Notes under the pieces: model-generated | What the model saw: the letters and a program-made list of their open reading frames with translations, nothing else | Told to the model about the DNA's origin: nothing | Databases searched by the model: none | From: Liquidambar formosana | Lineage: Eukaryota > Streptophyta > Magnoliopsida > Saxifragales > Altingiaceae | Reading direction: 5' to 3' | Assembly (NCBI GenBank): GCA_039720395.1 | Contig: CM077821.1 | Coordinates: 43,026,792 to 43,090,791, forward strand | DNA length: 64,000 nucleotides | Shown: in pieces, positions 25,181 to 36,337 of the stretch | Numbering within the stretch: the stretch's first letter is position 1 | How the letters are laid out: every line of letters begins with the position of its first letter | Made by a program: the position numbers and the translations under genes

Positions 25181-25636
25181 TACAATATTTTGTCCACGAT
25201 AAGAGGTCTTTAGAAATTTAAAATTCAAAATCATAAGGGGTAAAAATATGAAAAGAAAATTTTGGTCTTATTTGGTAAGAGAAATTACGAAAATTCAAAA
25301 TTTTGAAATAAAAAGAGTCAGAAGTTTTTGTAAGAAATACGGAGTATCATGGGTATTTGTGTAAATGACTATGGTTTCCTTTTTTATTTTTGAAAAACCA
25401 TAAAGAGTGTTATCTATCAAAGGCCACCATTTTCCAAAAGACTACGACTCTTTAGGCCTCTGTTTGGATCTTAGAAACCAAAATTATGTAAGAAAAACTA
25501 AATATAAGTAATTTGGAGTATTTTCCCTTCCGTTTTATGTAACTTTTCGAATTCCAAACTGAACTTAGAAAAATCGATATTGTTATTTTCTATAAAAATA
25601 TTACAGTTTTTCTTTTTTAATAAAAGAAAGGGCCAA

Positions 25637-26032
25637 GCTATTACCATCACATAAAATACTCTAAGCCCCTCTACTTAGTTTATATTTTTTAAGGTTTTAT
25701 AAAAATATAAAAGGTTTTTACGAAAACTAATCACGTAGCCTAATAGAAAACATCATTCCGGGTAACTTTGTAGACGAAATTTTTTTCAAAATCTATCATT
25801 CAAGTAGACCTTTTGGCCATTTTTCATGAAAAATGTAATAGAGATTGTAAATGACCAAAAAGTCCACATAATGATAGATTTTGAAAAAACTTTCTTCTAC
25901 AAAGTTGTTCAGAATGATTTTTCCTAGTGGACAAAACGACTAGTTTTTGTAAAAACCTTTCATATTTTTCATAAAATCTTAAAAAATATAAACTAATGGG
26001 GAGTTTAGAATACTTTATGTGGTAGCAATAGC
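25637..26032. mobile_element. Fold-back palindromic element, copy B
   Basis: The ends GCTATTACCATCACATAAAA and TACTTTATGTGGTAGCAATAGC are inverted. The arms stay complementary for nearly their whole length around a centre near 25835, so the element could form a hairpin of about 190 bp. Non-coding. Confidence 0.8.
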
Positions 26033-26901
26033 CTTTCTCAAAAGAAATCATGATATTTTGTCTTTTTTTTTTCCCTTTTTTTTTTTATTTTTATAAATAA
26101 CTTTTATTGTAACCTTGACCATTTCTCCACCCATATGAAAAAGATTATATTTCTCAATAAAACCCCTTCCACAGGTCACTCTTTCCACCCACAATTCCCC
26201 ACGTAGTGTAACTATAACTTCATTTGCTTCCATTAAGTAATTTATATATTTTAATAAAATACAATAATACGATTTGCTTCAATTGTACAATTAGAAAGTG
26301 AAAAATACTGGGCGTCCCGATTTTGGGACTCAATAGATTAAGGGTGGATCTCACAGTTGGTGGATCCCACATTAGGTCCTACCCTTTGTATCTTTTTGGG
26401 ATTTCTAAATTCGGAACCGATAGCATCATCAGATGGATGGCACATGATAATTGAGATGGACATGATGCAGGACAAAGATCAAAATGAATGGCACATGCTC
26501 ACGAATAATTTGATTCGTCTCAGCCGTAGATGACTTGTTGGCTATATCTGAGGTGGAGCGTACGCAATGCTACTCTTATGTGGATGATTAGCTCTCTGAT
26601 CCTTGATTTGAGAGACCAATTGGAGTTGACTAATTCAATTAATTATTATTTGATTGATAAATAAATGACCCATTTCCCCGTCGGTTCCGGATTTATCAAG
26701 GAAAAAAAAAAAATATAAGGAATTATATTTCTACTTTTCCTTTTTCTTTTTTTTTTTTTTGGTAAGTGCCTTTTTCTTTTTTTGATAGGATACTTTTCCT
26801 TTTTTTTCCCATATTCACATTTACACAGTCGATCTTAGGGACAGTGGGTAGGTCGAAACTCGAAAGGGTTAACTTGTTTCATAAAATTCTAATGATGATA
26901 A

Positions 26902-27211
26902 GGTTATGTTTGGTATATTAGATTAAAAGATTAGATATGATAGAGTTGTTGAATGAAAATAAAGTCTTTGGTTGTTTTGTTTAAAATGGAACATATAGTC
27001 TTTTCAATATTTTTTCATCTTCATGTTTCTTGTAAATGAAATAATATCCTAAAATAAAAATATACTACCTCCCTTGTGGGTTATATTATCTTCCGCATAT
27101 GAGTAATATAATCATTTTACTGATGGTATATCCTTTGTTAGAAAAGAATACGAAACACATGAAAATGATATGTTTACCTTATACGACTAATCTGACATAC
27201 CAAACATAGCC
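26902..27211. mobile_element. Tourist-like MITE (PIF/Harbinger type)
   Basis: The termini GGTTATGTTTGGTATATTAG and the complement of GACATACCAAACATAGCC are inverted repeats. A TAA target duplication flanks it at 26899-26901 and 27212-27214. Non-coding, 310 bp. Confidence 0.8.
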
Positions 27212-27549
27212 TAACAGTTAAGACACTAAATTGTTAATTATCCTATTTCAATGCCCTACCTAAGTTAATTGCAGACTGCAATGGGTTTTATAACACACAC
27301 ACATACACACAAAAATGTAGAAAATTTGAGTCGTGTTGATCTATTACCCTTATTGGCTCATGTGAAAATTTTTCAATCAAAAGAAAAAACAAACCAATAA
27401 AAATAAATTAATGAGTGAAACATACCCTACTGAATATTTCATTTATTTTTAATTATTAATTGTAGAATATCAAAGCATGGCGCGTTTAAAGCTTCCACCC
27501 CCCCGGCCCCAACCCAATTCACATATGCACCACATGAGAAAAGGGTAGC

Positions 27550-27885
27550 CTAAGCAGTACACATCAAGTTACAATTATCTTTAATTAAACTGCAATGCTT
27601 GGGCTTGTCGCAACAACAACAGGGTCCACTTTTGCAGGAAACAAGTTTGCAACCTATAGGACCACCGATGTCCTTTGAAGTGACAACTTCTTTTCCGTCA
27701 TTGCTGACATCCCTACCTATTTAAATTAAATAAAAGAAAAAAAGAAAGGAAATTATGCACATGTGTATATATTATAGTCATTGTTATGCAGTTTTTTTAG
27801 AGAAAAATGATTGGAAATACGTACATTCATGAACAGTCGAGAGAATAAGGAAGGCTATGCAAAAGAGAGCCAAATATTAGGCCAT
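27550..27885 (-). pseudogene. Cysteine-rich secreted peptide (ESF1-like?), stop at codon 3
   Basis: Two exons, 27825-27885 and 27550-27716, join with correct GT-AG sites (phase 1). They read Met-Ala-stop, then a hydrophobic signal sequence (YLALFCIAFLILSTVHEC), then a mature part rich in Cys: C43, C48, C53-C56, C62, C69, C73 of 75 positions. The spacing is C-x4-C-x4-CCCC-x5-C-x6-C-x3-C, ending MCTA. Signal peptide plus Cys pattern is typical of small secreted plant peptides. The HEC after the leader and the CxCC...C...C...C tail recall EMBRYO SURROUNDING FACTOR 1-like peptides (tentative). The TAA at 27877-27879 lies in frame after the only ATG, so the gene is probably dead. Sequencing error, a missed upstream start or a non-AUG start are alternatives. 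It lies between the two GST genes, and neither seems related to it. Confidence 0.6.
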
Positions 27886-29440
27886 GGATAAGTTAGAGAA
27901 GGAGAATTATGTTGAATGGTGATATAACACGTAGGATGCTATATTGATCTCTATAACATTTCAAACCTCTACATTAAGTAACATTTTCATTTTAGAAAAT
28001 TATGAAAGGCCCATAATTTTTTTCTGAATTTGCATGCCTGATTGACGTGGCAGCCACACCATCAGCTTTTTATTTGTATTTTTCTTAATGATGAAAATAT
28101 CAATTGATTAGCCCAAATATGGCATCACTTGGAAAGTATGAGCAAATGGGTTGGGTTTTGTAATACCCCTTTCCTTTAAGGTGAATGCAAAATTTAGCAA
28201 GATTATCAAGGAAATATCTATAACAGTGAAGATGGCAAGTTTTCGTGATGGCTCAATCTCATAAATTTATTATCATTTTAATTGGTAATTAATGCTACAT
28301 CAAGTAACATTGCCTCTTGCTAATGCTGAATTCAATAAGATTATCAAATCAATGAAGGTCCAGCGATCAAGATATTAGATTTCTAATAGAAGCTAAACTT
28401 TTTAAGTTTAGTAACATATTTAGTAAATTTTGGGTAAGTGCTAAGAAAATTCTATTCACAGTCGAGGGTTCAAAATTCCTTAAGGAGTTGACAACCATTA
28501 AGGGGTAGCACCTACCTACGAGTGTACTCAACATGGAGTAGGGTTTGGAATAGGTTAGGGTCTTTTCTATCAATTGAGAAAATAAATGTCCGATATTCTT
28601 TCTCTCTTTTTTTTTTTTGGAAACTAGCATTCCAACTAGCTTGGTACACTTGAAGCCTCAACATCATGTGTTTACAACTCTGAATATGAAATATCTTTTT
28701 AGCAATATATGAAAGGTTTTTTTTTTTTTTTTTTCATGAATGTGCTGGACTGTTGATTATTCTTTAATTGCAAAATTAAATATAAATTCATATTAAAAGG
28801 AATAGCCAAAAAAAAGAAGAATAATACTTTAAGATATGATTGGACTGCGTGGATATCCTATTAGAATTAAGGTTCATAATTGTAATTCCGTTTCAAATTC
28901 TATTAGAATTATAACTAAGCCAAGATTATGATTTTGCTGTCTAGATGGCAAAAGAAGTTAGGATACAAATCGATATTTTGTAGTTTTACGAATAGAAAAA
29001 TGAAATTATGTAATTTTACTAAAACTAAATTTTTATCAAAACCATATAAACAAAATGAAAAGTCATGCAAAAATGTATCAGCGGTGGTGGTGACAAGTTG
29101 GTGGTAGTGGTGGTGGCGGTGACTACAATGACATTGGTGGTGGTGGTGACGACAATTGATGATGTTATCTACCAAAACCCATTTTTCCAAAGGTCAAACT
29201 TATTTAGAAAAACCTATCATAATCTTTGAAAAAAATGCTCTCAGCCTTCAAAAATTATTATGATGGTATCCCGCTGTATTTCACAACATTTTTAATGCCA
29301 CAAACTCTAAAGGCTGTTAATTAGGGTTTTGTTGGAATTTTAAGTTAAATAAGGCAAGGCAGATACAAGTTCATAACCCAGATCCCAGCTAGAGAATCAT
29401 CCATGGAGCCAACAGAAAAAAAGAAAAAAAAAAAAAATCA
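27886..29440. other. Intergenic region between the Cys-rich peptide and GSTL copy 2
   Basis: AT-rich sequence with poly-T runs and a (GGT)-rich stretch at 29082-29155. That stretch produces His-rich nonsense in one frame. No gene or delimited transposon is recognised. Confidence 0.55.
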
Positions 29441-29657
29441 ACAGAATTGTACAGCACTTGTGTTACTTCAATTTTTATTTATGTGATCTAGCTAGACAGA
29501 CATTCTTACCACACAAACTGTGATATCTGGACATCAACAAGTCCACATCTGTGCCTTCAGCACATACACACATAGAAACAGACCTTTAAATTAAGAGACA
29601 ATTGAAAAGGCACAAAGCCATTTATTCATTACATAGTCTAGACAACTGCTGCTGTGT

Positions 29658-32600
29658 TTACTGCTGAGCCTGCAAAGAAGGAAATATATTGAACAGGTTA
29701 GCAAACTACCATTTTCAGAACTAACCTAAAAGAGAAAAAGAAATGAACTGAAATAAAGAAAAAAGAAGAATTGTATATATCATTGTGTCTGTAGAGGAAA
29801 TACCATGAAGCGCTTCTTATAAAATTGAACAAGCTCTTTGGGATCGGTTTTCGTTTGCTTGTAGGCATCAATTTTGTTCATCTCCTGCACAAGGATCAGT
29901 GAACAATAAAGATTCATTATCTAAGAAACAATAATTCAGCGTTTTAGGAACAAACACATCTTTCTAAAACAATTGTTTAAAGCAGCGTTAATTTAATAAT
30001 TTAGCTAAGGTGTCCAATTGCTCAACAGCTAGAGCAATTGCTTGCGTGCGTGCCAATGAGAGTTGTTGCCAATACTATGCTCAGACTGAATTGGACTCGG
30101 TACTTTTCTCTAATGAGTAGGGGGTGGAAACTGGAAGTTCAAGGAAACAAGTGGGATACTTTTGCATCGAGAACTCGGAAAAATAAATGTAAAAAAATGC
30201 ATAACAAATACTAGAAGCAGATGTCTAGAGAAGCTGAATTCAGTGTGGGATAATATTTATTAATCGAAATGTTTAAATTTTCTTCTATATTTTTTCCTTG
30301 AGTTTCTAACAATATTGTAAAGCATTCATTACAATTTACTATGGTACTACCTCCTCTGAGAAAGGCTGAAGCTTTTGTTTCCATAGTATGTACCAACTAT
30401 AGTAGCTCAATGTACCATCAAAAAACTATAGTTTCTCAATGGCCACACTCCACTGAGGCCAGTTATAGGGTAAAACCATAACATTAACTTATGCAACCAC
30501 AACCAGCCCCAAACAGTGAAAACTATGCCACAACCCAAACAGTAGCTCTTGTTCTATGATTCTATAAAGGCCCTCAGGAGGTAAGTGGTGATAAAACCTG
30601 TGAACCCAAACCTGTGATTCCAAACCCTGTGACCGCAAGGCCAACTCTACACCATTACCCATTACAACTTCGAGGGTCAGCACCTACCCCTGTTCTGCAA
30701 CTTCCAAAAATAATTATTTGGACTACAGAAGAGTCTCTTGACTACGTAAAGTCAGTGGACGAGGGGGAGGCACTTTGCTCCACTACACGGCAAAACACAG
30801 TTGTAATTAAATTTCATAATTGCCCATCAGCTATTATGGTTTTTCAATGTACCTCGATCCATGCTGCTAGTTTAGGCCTGCCTGCCGTAATGTCATACTT
30901 CCACATGTCTAATAAAAATATCTGGAATCTTTCAACAAATGTGATGTAGGCTATGTCCACCTGAAGGTCACATAATTCGAATCATGAATCAGACAAGTTG
31001 TAATCACAACAAATACAAAACATTTTCTTCACCATATTATCCATTTCTATGTCGTAAAATAAATTTATTTTCTAGCCAGACAGGTTATAGATCAAAATAA
31101 GATCTTTAAATGCAAGATGATTCTGGACCTAGGTCAATAATCAACAAAAGAAATGCAATGCAGCATATGGAGAATTATAACACAGATGAGAATTTCACAT
31201 ACCAAACTGAATTGACCGAGGAAGAATGGACCATCATCAAATTTATGAAGAGCATTTTCTATGTAATCAAAAGGAGCACCTGGTACAAATTACTAATATC
31301 AATCAGTCTATTTTTCTATATAATGATGTGGTAAATATAAATCCAAAAGACAACGAGTTTCAATTCCTACCAACTTCTTTCACTGCATCTCCTTTAAATG
31401 AAGTGTAGACTATTCTGATGAATGTGTCAGTGTAGGCAAACAACTGTTCACCAAACTCCTTTTTTGCAGGATCCTATAGGATATTCACAAATCACAACTA
31501 CACTTTTGTCAAAGTTTTTTCACACAACATTGTATGCACACAAGCACGTACGGGGAGGGGGAGAGAGAGAGAGAGAGAGAGAAGCCCTCCATCCAGGGCA
31601 CAAACAAATTTTACACATCTCACCTCAGGGGAAAGTGAAGGCCCTTCAAAGTGGCTGTCTACATATTTCATTAAATCGAGGCTCTCTCCAATGATTTTGT
31701 TGTTGTGCTCCAGTGATGGCACCTGTAGAAAAGAGAACTTCATAATTAATGAAGAAGAGTAAAACGATACATCAGTAGGGTAGTACATTACATAGCTCTC
31801 AAGAATGATCTTAATCCTTGCATGGATACTATAACATAACACCACACAATTTAACCAATATAAATGTTCAAATTGACTTGGCTAAGTCATGTTCGAAAAC
31901 TTGCAGCTCAGCAAAATGAAATGATTACATTCTCAGAAGTTCCAAAAAATACGAACTATATCCAAGTTCTTTGGTTAGATAAGTGACCCAACATTATCAC
32001 TTAAAATTCAGTGCTTCACAAATTTATCCAACTATATTGTGTGTATTGATAAAGAACACTCCATTATTACTTCATTATTAGTGAAATTTTCAAAATCCAT
32101 TAACTAATACTGGAATGATGGAGTCACAGCATGTGTATATTGCAAGTTCTGTCATTATCACTAGCTTCCAAACTTTATTCAGAATAATTTTCCACGTCAT
32201 ACCTAAATTACAAAAAAAAAAAAAAAAAAAATTCACATGCCGAATAATTCCCAATTGGCAAAAATCACCACAAGCTATCTGTTTGCATCCATATGGCTTG
32301 CCATCAGAGCCTCACACAAACTAAATGAAATTGATCACAAGGTTTCTGTTCTATCATCCATCATATTTAATACCTTAATTTCCACCAAGGTCGCAGGATT
32401 CAAATCTTTTCCCAAAACTTCACCCTACATCTACCCACCTTCCCCTCATCCACTAAGAACATCCAACCTGCACCAGACTGCTCATTTATCTGTTGATATT
32501 GATGATAAGTACAATGTATATTGCACTTATCAACTTATGTCCATACTCCATACTATCTTTAATCCAACAGTTGGGTAAAGCAGCGGCAACAATGATGATG

Positions 32601-34001
32601 TGGATATTCTGTATAGTGCCCGTTTGCCACTGGAGAAAGAGATACACTAAGGCCATGTTTGTTTGGTTGGAATGGAATGGATGGAATGGAATCATATTCC
32701 AATTCATTCCAAACAACATGTTTGGATGAGGTACTTAAATGGGAATGGAATCAAACAATAGTAGTGAATTGTAATGATATTCATTTCGCAATGTTTATTT
32801 CAATCTCATTCCATTCCAGACTATTTTGAGCATGGAATCAGATTTCATTCCCACTCATTTCATTCTAACCAAACAAACATGGCCTAAAAGACACCTTCAA
32901 TATTTCAAAACAAATAATAGTTACCATCTTCAATATTTTAAAATTATCAACTCCCTTGATTTTCCAAATTTTCAAGGTAAGCACCAAATTAATAAGACAA
33001 AAAGGGTTGATGATAAAATTTAAAGCATTCCTCTTCGAGGGTGATTTACAAGTCGAGATAATTTTAAAATATTCCTCTCCAAGGTTGACTCGCAGATGTC
33101 TTTTTATATCAAATATTAAATATGATAGAGAACCTTTTAATTCATACAAATTCCTAGTGGTATACACCATGTTTAATCAATTATCAACCAAATGATTCAT
33201 CTATAAGCATGAGGTATCATAACAATCAAACAGAAGCATGATTTAGCTAAAGAATGTGAGTATCACCTTATTTTCAGGGTAGACTTTCTCCTTATACCAA
33301 GCAGGCCTATTTTGAAGGTCAAGAGGAACTAATTTAATCTGGTCTTGTAATCCCTGCACCAAAAGGGTTGCTTAAATACATTGTATTCTAATGCAGAAAG
33401 GTATAAAAGCTGCATAAGAAAAGTTAAAAGACCAGACGAAAAAACATGAAGTATAGACAAAATTGAAGAAATTTCGAAAGAGAACAAAGCGATGAAGAAG
33501 AACTATATAACCTTATAATTCCTGGTAATCCACACACGCTGCGCAAATGGGCAAGTGTAACATGTATACAACCTTCAAGAACAAAGCCCATTTTGATAGT
33601 CAGGCACTTCCACCCCAAAAAGGCCGGGAGGGAAAAAAAAGTACTAAATCATCATATGGGCATTGAAATGAACATATAGTGGGAACGAACTGGGTAGAGT
33701 GCCAATTGTTCCAAGAAAACAGGAATTCTAACATGCATATGCATATCGGTGTCTATATATAGATAGAGAAAAGAGCAGAGAAAGATGAATAAACCTTGTA
33801 GTTCCATCAAAGAGAGGAGGTTGCTCAGAGTCAGAAGTCAAGGATGGAGGAAGAACCTCTTGCACACATCTGGGAAAAAAATAAATGCATTAAAACAGAA
33901 TTCGAAACTACATACAGAGAAACCCCACAAGCAGACGGAGGGGAACCCAGCCAGAAAATGGAGGGATCGATGATCAATTCAACATCTTACCCTGTAGCCA
34001 T
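29658..34001 (-). CDS. GSTL: Lambda-class glutathione transferase, copy 2
   Basis: Ten exons: 33991-34001, 33795-33869, 33512-33572, 33267-33353, 31624-31722, 31371-31473, 31203-31279, 30853-30960, 29804-29884 and 29658-29669. They total 714 nt, or 237 residues. Intron positions and phases equal those of copy 1, and all exon lengths match except exon 2, which has one extra codon (Cys5). By eye the C-terminal 188 residues differ from copy 1 at about 25 sites (roughly 87% identity). The active site reads CYTCPFAQR: the catalytic Cys is C36, and a second Cys at C33 makes a CxxC, absent from copy 1. The enzyme should be a cytosolic thiol transferase like its neighbour. The homologous 3' flanks (29445-29657 versus 16660-16886) show that the duplicated unit includes the 3'UTR. 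Confidence 0.96.
32651..32884. mobile_element. Tourist-like MITE in GSTL copy 2 intron
   Basis: The ends GGCCATGTTTGTTTGGTTGG and the complement of AACCAAACAAACATGGCC are inverted. A TAA duplication flanks it at 32648-32650 and 32885-32887. The subterminal TGGAATGGAATGG repeats are typical of this MITE type. Length 234 bp. Confidence 0.88.
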
Positions 34002-34184
34002 TGCTGTTCTCAAGAGAGTTCCAAGCTTCTCTTCTTCGAATCAATGCAAAACTAAAATGTTTGTTTGTGGATGTATTTGCACTCTACTGGTTGCATTACA
34101 AACAGAGAGACTGCCGAGTGCCGACTGAGAGAGGAATTGTGGGACATTTTTTTTTATTGTGGGACCTGATGGTGTGCTAAGTGC

Positions 34185-34196
34185 TGACGCCTGACG
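34185..34196. promoter_or_regulatory. Paired TGACG motifs upstream of GSTL copy 2
   Basis: TGACGCCTGACG holds two TGACG half-sites seven bases apart, about 185-195 bp upstream of the ATG. It resembles an as-1 type stress element, but the spacing is shorter than in the classical as-1. Confidence 0.4.
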
Positions 34197-34288
34197 GTAG
34201 TTTGTGGGAGAGAGTAAAGCACCAAGGTGGGCAGTCTTACGCTAAGATTATAAGCTCTCCCTGTTATACATTTTTTATTTTGGACAGG

Positions 34289-34693
34289 CCGTTGTCACCG
34301 CATAAAGTATTCTAAATTCTCTATTAAATTTATATTTTTTAAGGTTTTATAAAAAATATAAAAGATATCTATAACAACTAGTCGCGTAATTCACTAGAAA
34401 ATATTATTCCAAAAAACTTTGTTAAAAAGAAAGTTTTTCAAAAATCTAACATATGGAGTTTTTGGTCATTATCCATGGAAAATTTTTGAAAACATGAAAC
34501 AGAGATTATAAATAGTTACAAAATCCACTTAAACAATAGATTTTGATAAAATTTTCTTTTACAAAGTTGTTTAGAATGATGTTTTTTACTGGACAACGTA
34601 GTTAATTTTCGTAAAAACCTTTCATATTTTTTATAAAACCTTAAAAAAGGATAAACTAAGTGGGGTTAGAATACTTTATGTGGTAGCAATAGC
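34289..34693. mobile_element. Fold-back palindromic element, copy C, in GSTL copy 2 promoter
   Basis: The ends CCGTTGTCACCGCATAAAGT and ACTTTATGTGGTAGCAATAGC are inverted, and the arms (AAGGTTTTATAAAAAATAT and its complement) extend almost to the centre near 34490. Same family as 25637-26032. It lies between the GSTL copy 2 core promoter and the conserved TGACG block. Confidence 0.8.
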
Positions 34694-34821
34694 ATCCCTG
34701 TCTTTTTATTGTTGCAATATGAAAGAAAGAATCAGATCCAATGGCTGTGAGTGAGAGCCCCACGGTTACAGAATTGTTCGCAAACACATTTTAGTATTAC
34801 TTGTTTTGTCTGCATGGCGTA

Positions 34822-34856
34822 GTGTGAACGTCATTATTGACGTGTGTTACTCGTGG
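34822..34856. promoter_or_regulatory. ACGTCA...TGACGT element upstream of GSTL copy 2
   Basis: ACGTCA (34828-34833) and TGACGT (34838-34843) form an inverted pair. The surrounding CGTAGTGTG...GTGTTACTCGTGG aligns by eye with CGCAGTGTC...CGTTACTTACGTGG upstream of GSTL copy 1. It is a likely shared bZIP (TGA-factor type) target. Confidence 0.55.
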
Positions 34857-34926
34857 CAAGATGCATGTCTTCTTTCATTTGTTTTTTTGTTTTTTGTTTT
34901 CTAAATTTTTTATTCATTTATATTTT

Positions 34927-35281
34927 GGGTAAATTGCAGTTAACCCACTAAAATATGTCAAAGTTAGCAAATAACTCCCATTATTTTTTAATTTTCTCAC
35001 TGTACCTCCCGTGTGTTTCGATTTTTGTCAATGTGCTCCACTGTTACTCGCCGTAAATGAAATTTAACAAAAATTAATCATTTGGCTATGCACGTAATAC
35101 CGTTAACGGACCCATATTACCCAAAAACGCTGGAATCCTCACTGGCATCATGACTAATTAGGTGGCTATCGACTACTGGTTTTGTCTTCCAATTAAATTA
35201 AGAAGCACATTGACAAAATTAAAACATAAGAGGGGTTATCTGTTGACCCCCCATACTTCATAGGGGTTTTTTACAATTTAC

Positions 35282-35283
<2 letters not shown>
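34927..35283. mobile_element. MITE with GGGTAAATT termini, copy 2
   Basis: The left end GGGTAAATTGCAGTTAACCC and the right end GGGGTTTTTTACAATTTACCC are inverted. The interior is shared with 23196-23560 (ACTCGCCGTAAATG, TGGTTTTGTCTTCCAATT). Confidence 0.85.
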
Positions 35284-35315
<32 letters not shown>

Positions 35316-36337
35316 TCAGGATCTATGGACTCAATTTTTACACTTCATTTTTGCACCTCATTTTTAAGCTATTGGATTCACAAGATCCAACGGTATTCAA
35401 AAAAGTTGATGCGGCCAAGCTCCACTCACCATTTGACAAATCAAATAAAAAAAAAAAAAAAAAGAGAGAATGTCAACAAGCTTGAAGTAGGACCGATTCT
35501 TTTGAGGAAATGTTGAACAAACGTGTGGTCAATCTCAAATACAGCATTGTATAATTACTGAGTTAGTAGGTAAATGATAAAGACTACCCCATCGGAATCA
35601 TGATGCATGGGATACGACATATGTGCCTTGCATTTTACCATTCGACCTGAATGTCATCTTCCAGGTTTCTTGCTTTTCTTTTGTTGTCAAAACCCTACAT
35701 CATGTCCCAAGGGATATTACTCCCCCTCACCCCTTCCAAACAAACATAATTAATAGCACTCAAAGACAATTTCTAGATATTGAGATTTTACATAGAAAAA
35801 AATTTAACGTACGTTTCTAATATAAGGGGGAAAAAAAAAACCTGAACACAGGTAGTATTAATTGAAATGAGTATAATCAGAAAAATGGATTTCAGAAGAC
35901 TCAATATTGTTTAGAGTGATGGAAGTTGGTTGATTTGTTCTTTCTTTCCTCATTCTGGAGACTGGAGCTCTTAGAAGTCCATCCATGGCTCAAAAGACTG
36001 AGTAGAACGTCATATTTTGGCTCAGCCAACTTCAGCTCAAAGACCTAGTTCAAGAAGTCCTGCAGAGATATTCAATAGATCCATTGATTATATTTCTCTG
36101 ATGCTCCATTCAATTGCAGAGCGCAGGATGGTGAAGTAATGACAATGTAGGTTGGAGTTGCTACAATAAGATTTCAAATTTTCAAGTTCCACAAAACAAG
36201 ATATGGAGGTTCATGAAATAGCAGTTGTTATTGTTGATTATTGATCAGAAAATTAGAGCAACAATTTCATGGGAAAGTATTTAAGTGAAAGTAAATTTAG
36301 ATTTTTCACTGCACCTGCACTTGAATTGCTTCTTTAG

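Larger units (their letters stand above)
21220..27549. other. Intergenic region upstream of GSTL copy 1
   Basis: Promoter and repeat DNA. It contains a 1001-bp hAT element, a conserved TGACG/ACGT inverted repeat, two separate fold-back palindromes, and several MITEs, all listed separately. At 23.6-24.7 kb and 25.2-25.6 kb nothing is recognisable, and 26.1-26.9 kb is also featureless apart from T-runs. No supported ORF. Confidence 0.65.
34002..36337. other. Promoter of GSTL copy 2 and 3' flank of the TerC gene
   Basis: Contains TGACG motifs, a fold-back element, a GGGTAAATT MITE and an (AT)n run at 35286-35312, listed separately. The stretch 35320-36337 shows no coding signal and probably includes the 3'UTR of the TerC gene. 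Confidence 0.55.

Noticed and set aside
29082..29155. His-rich ORF on the minus strand
   Set aside because: Produced by a (GGT)n-like repeat in one frame with no other coding features.
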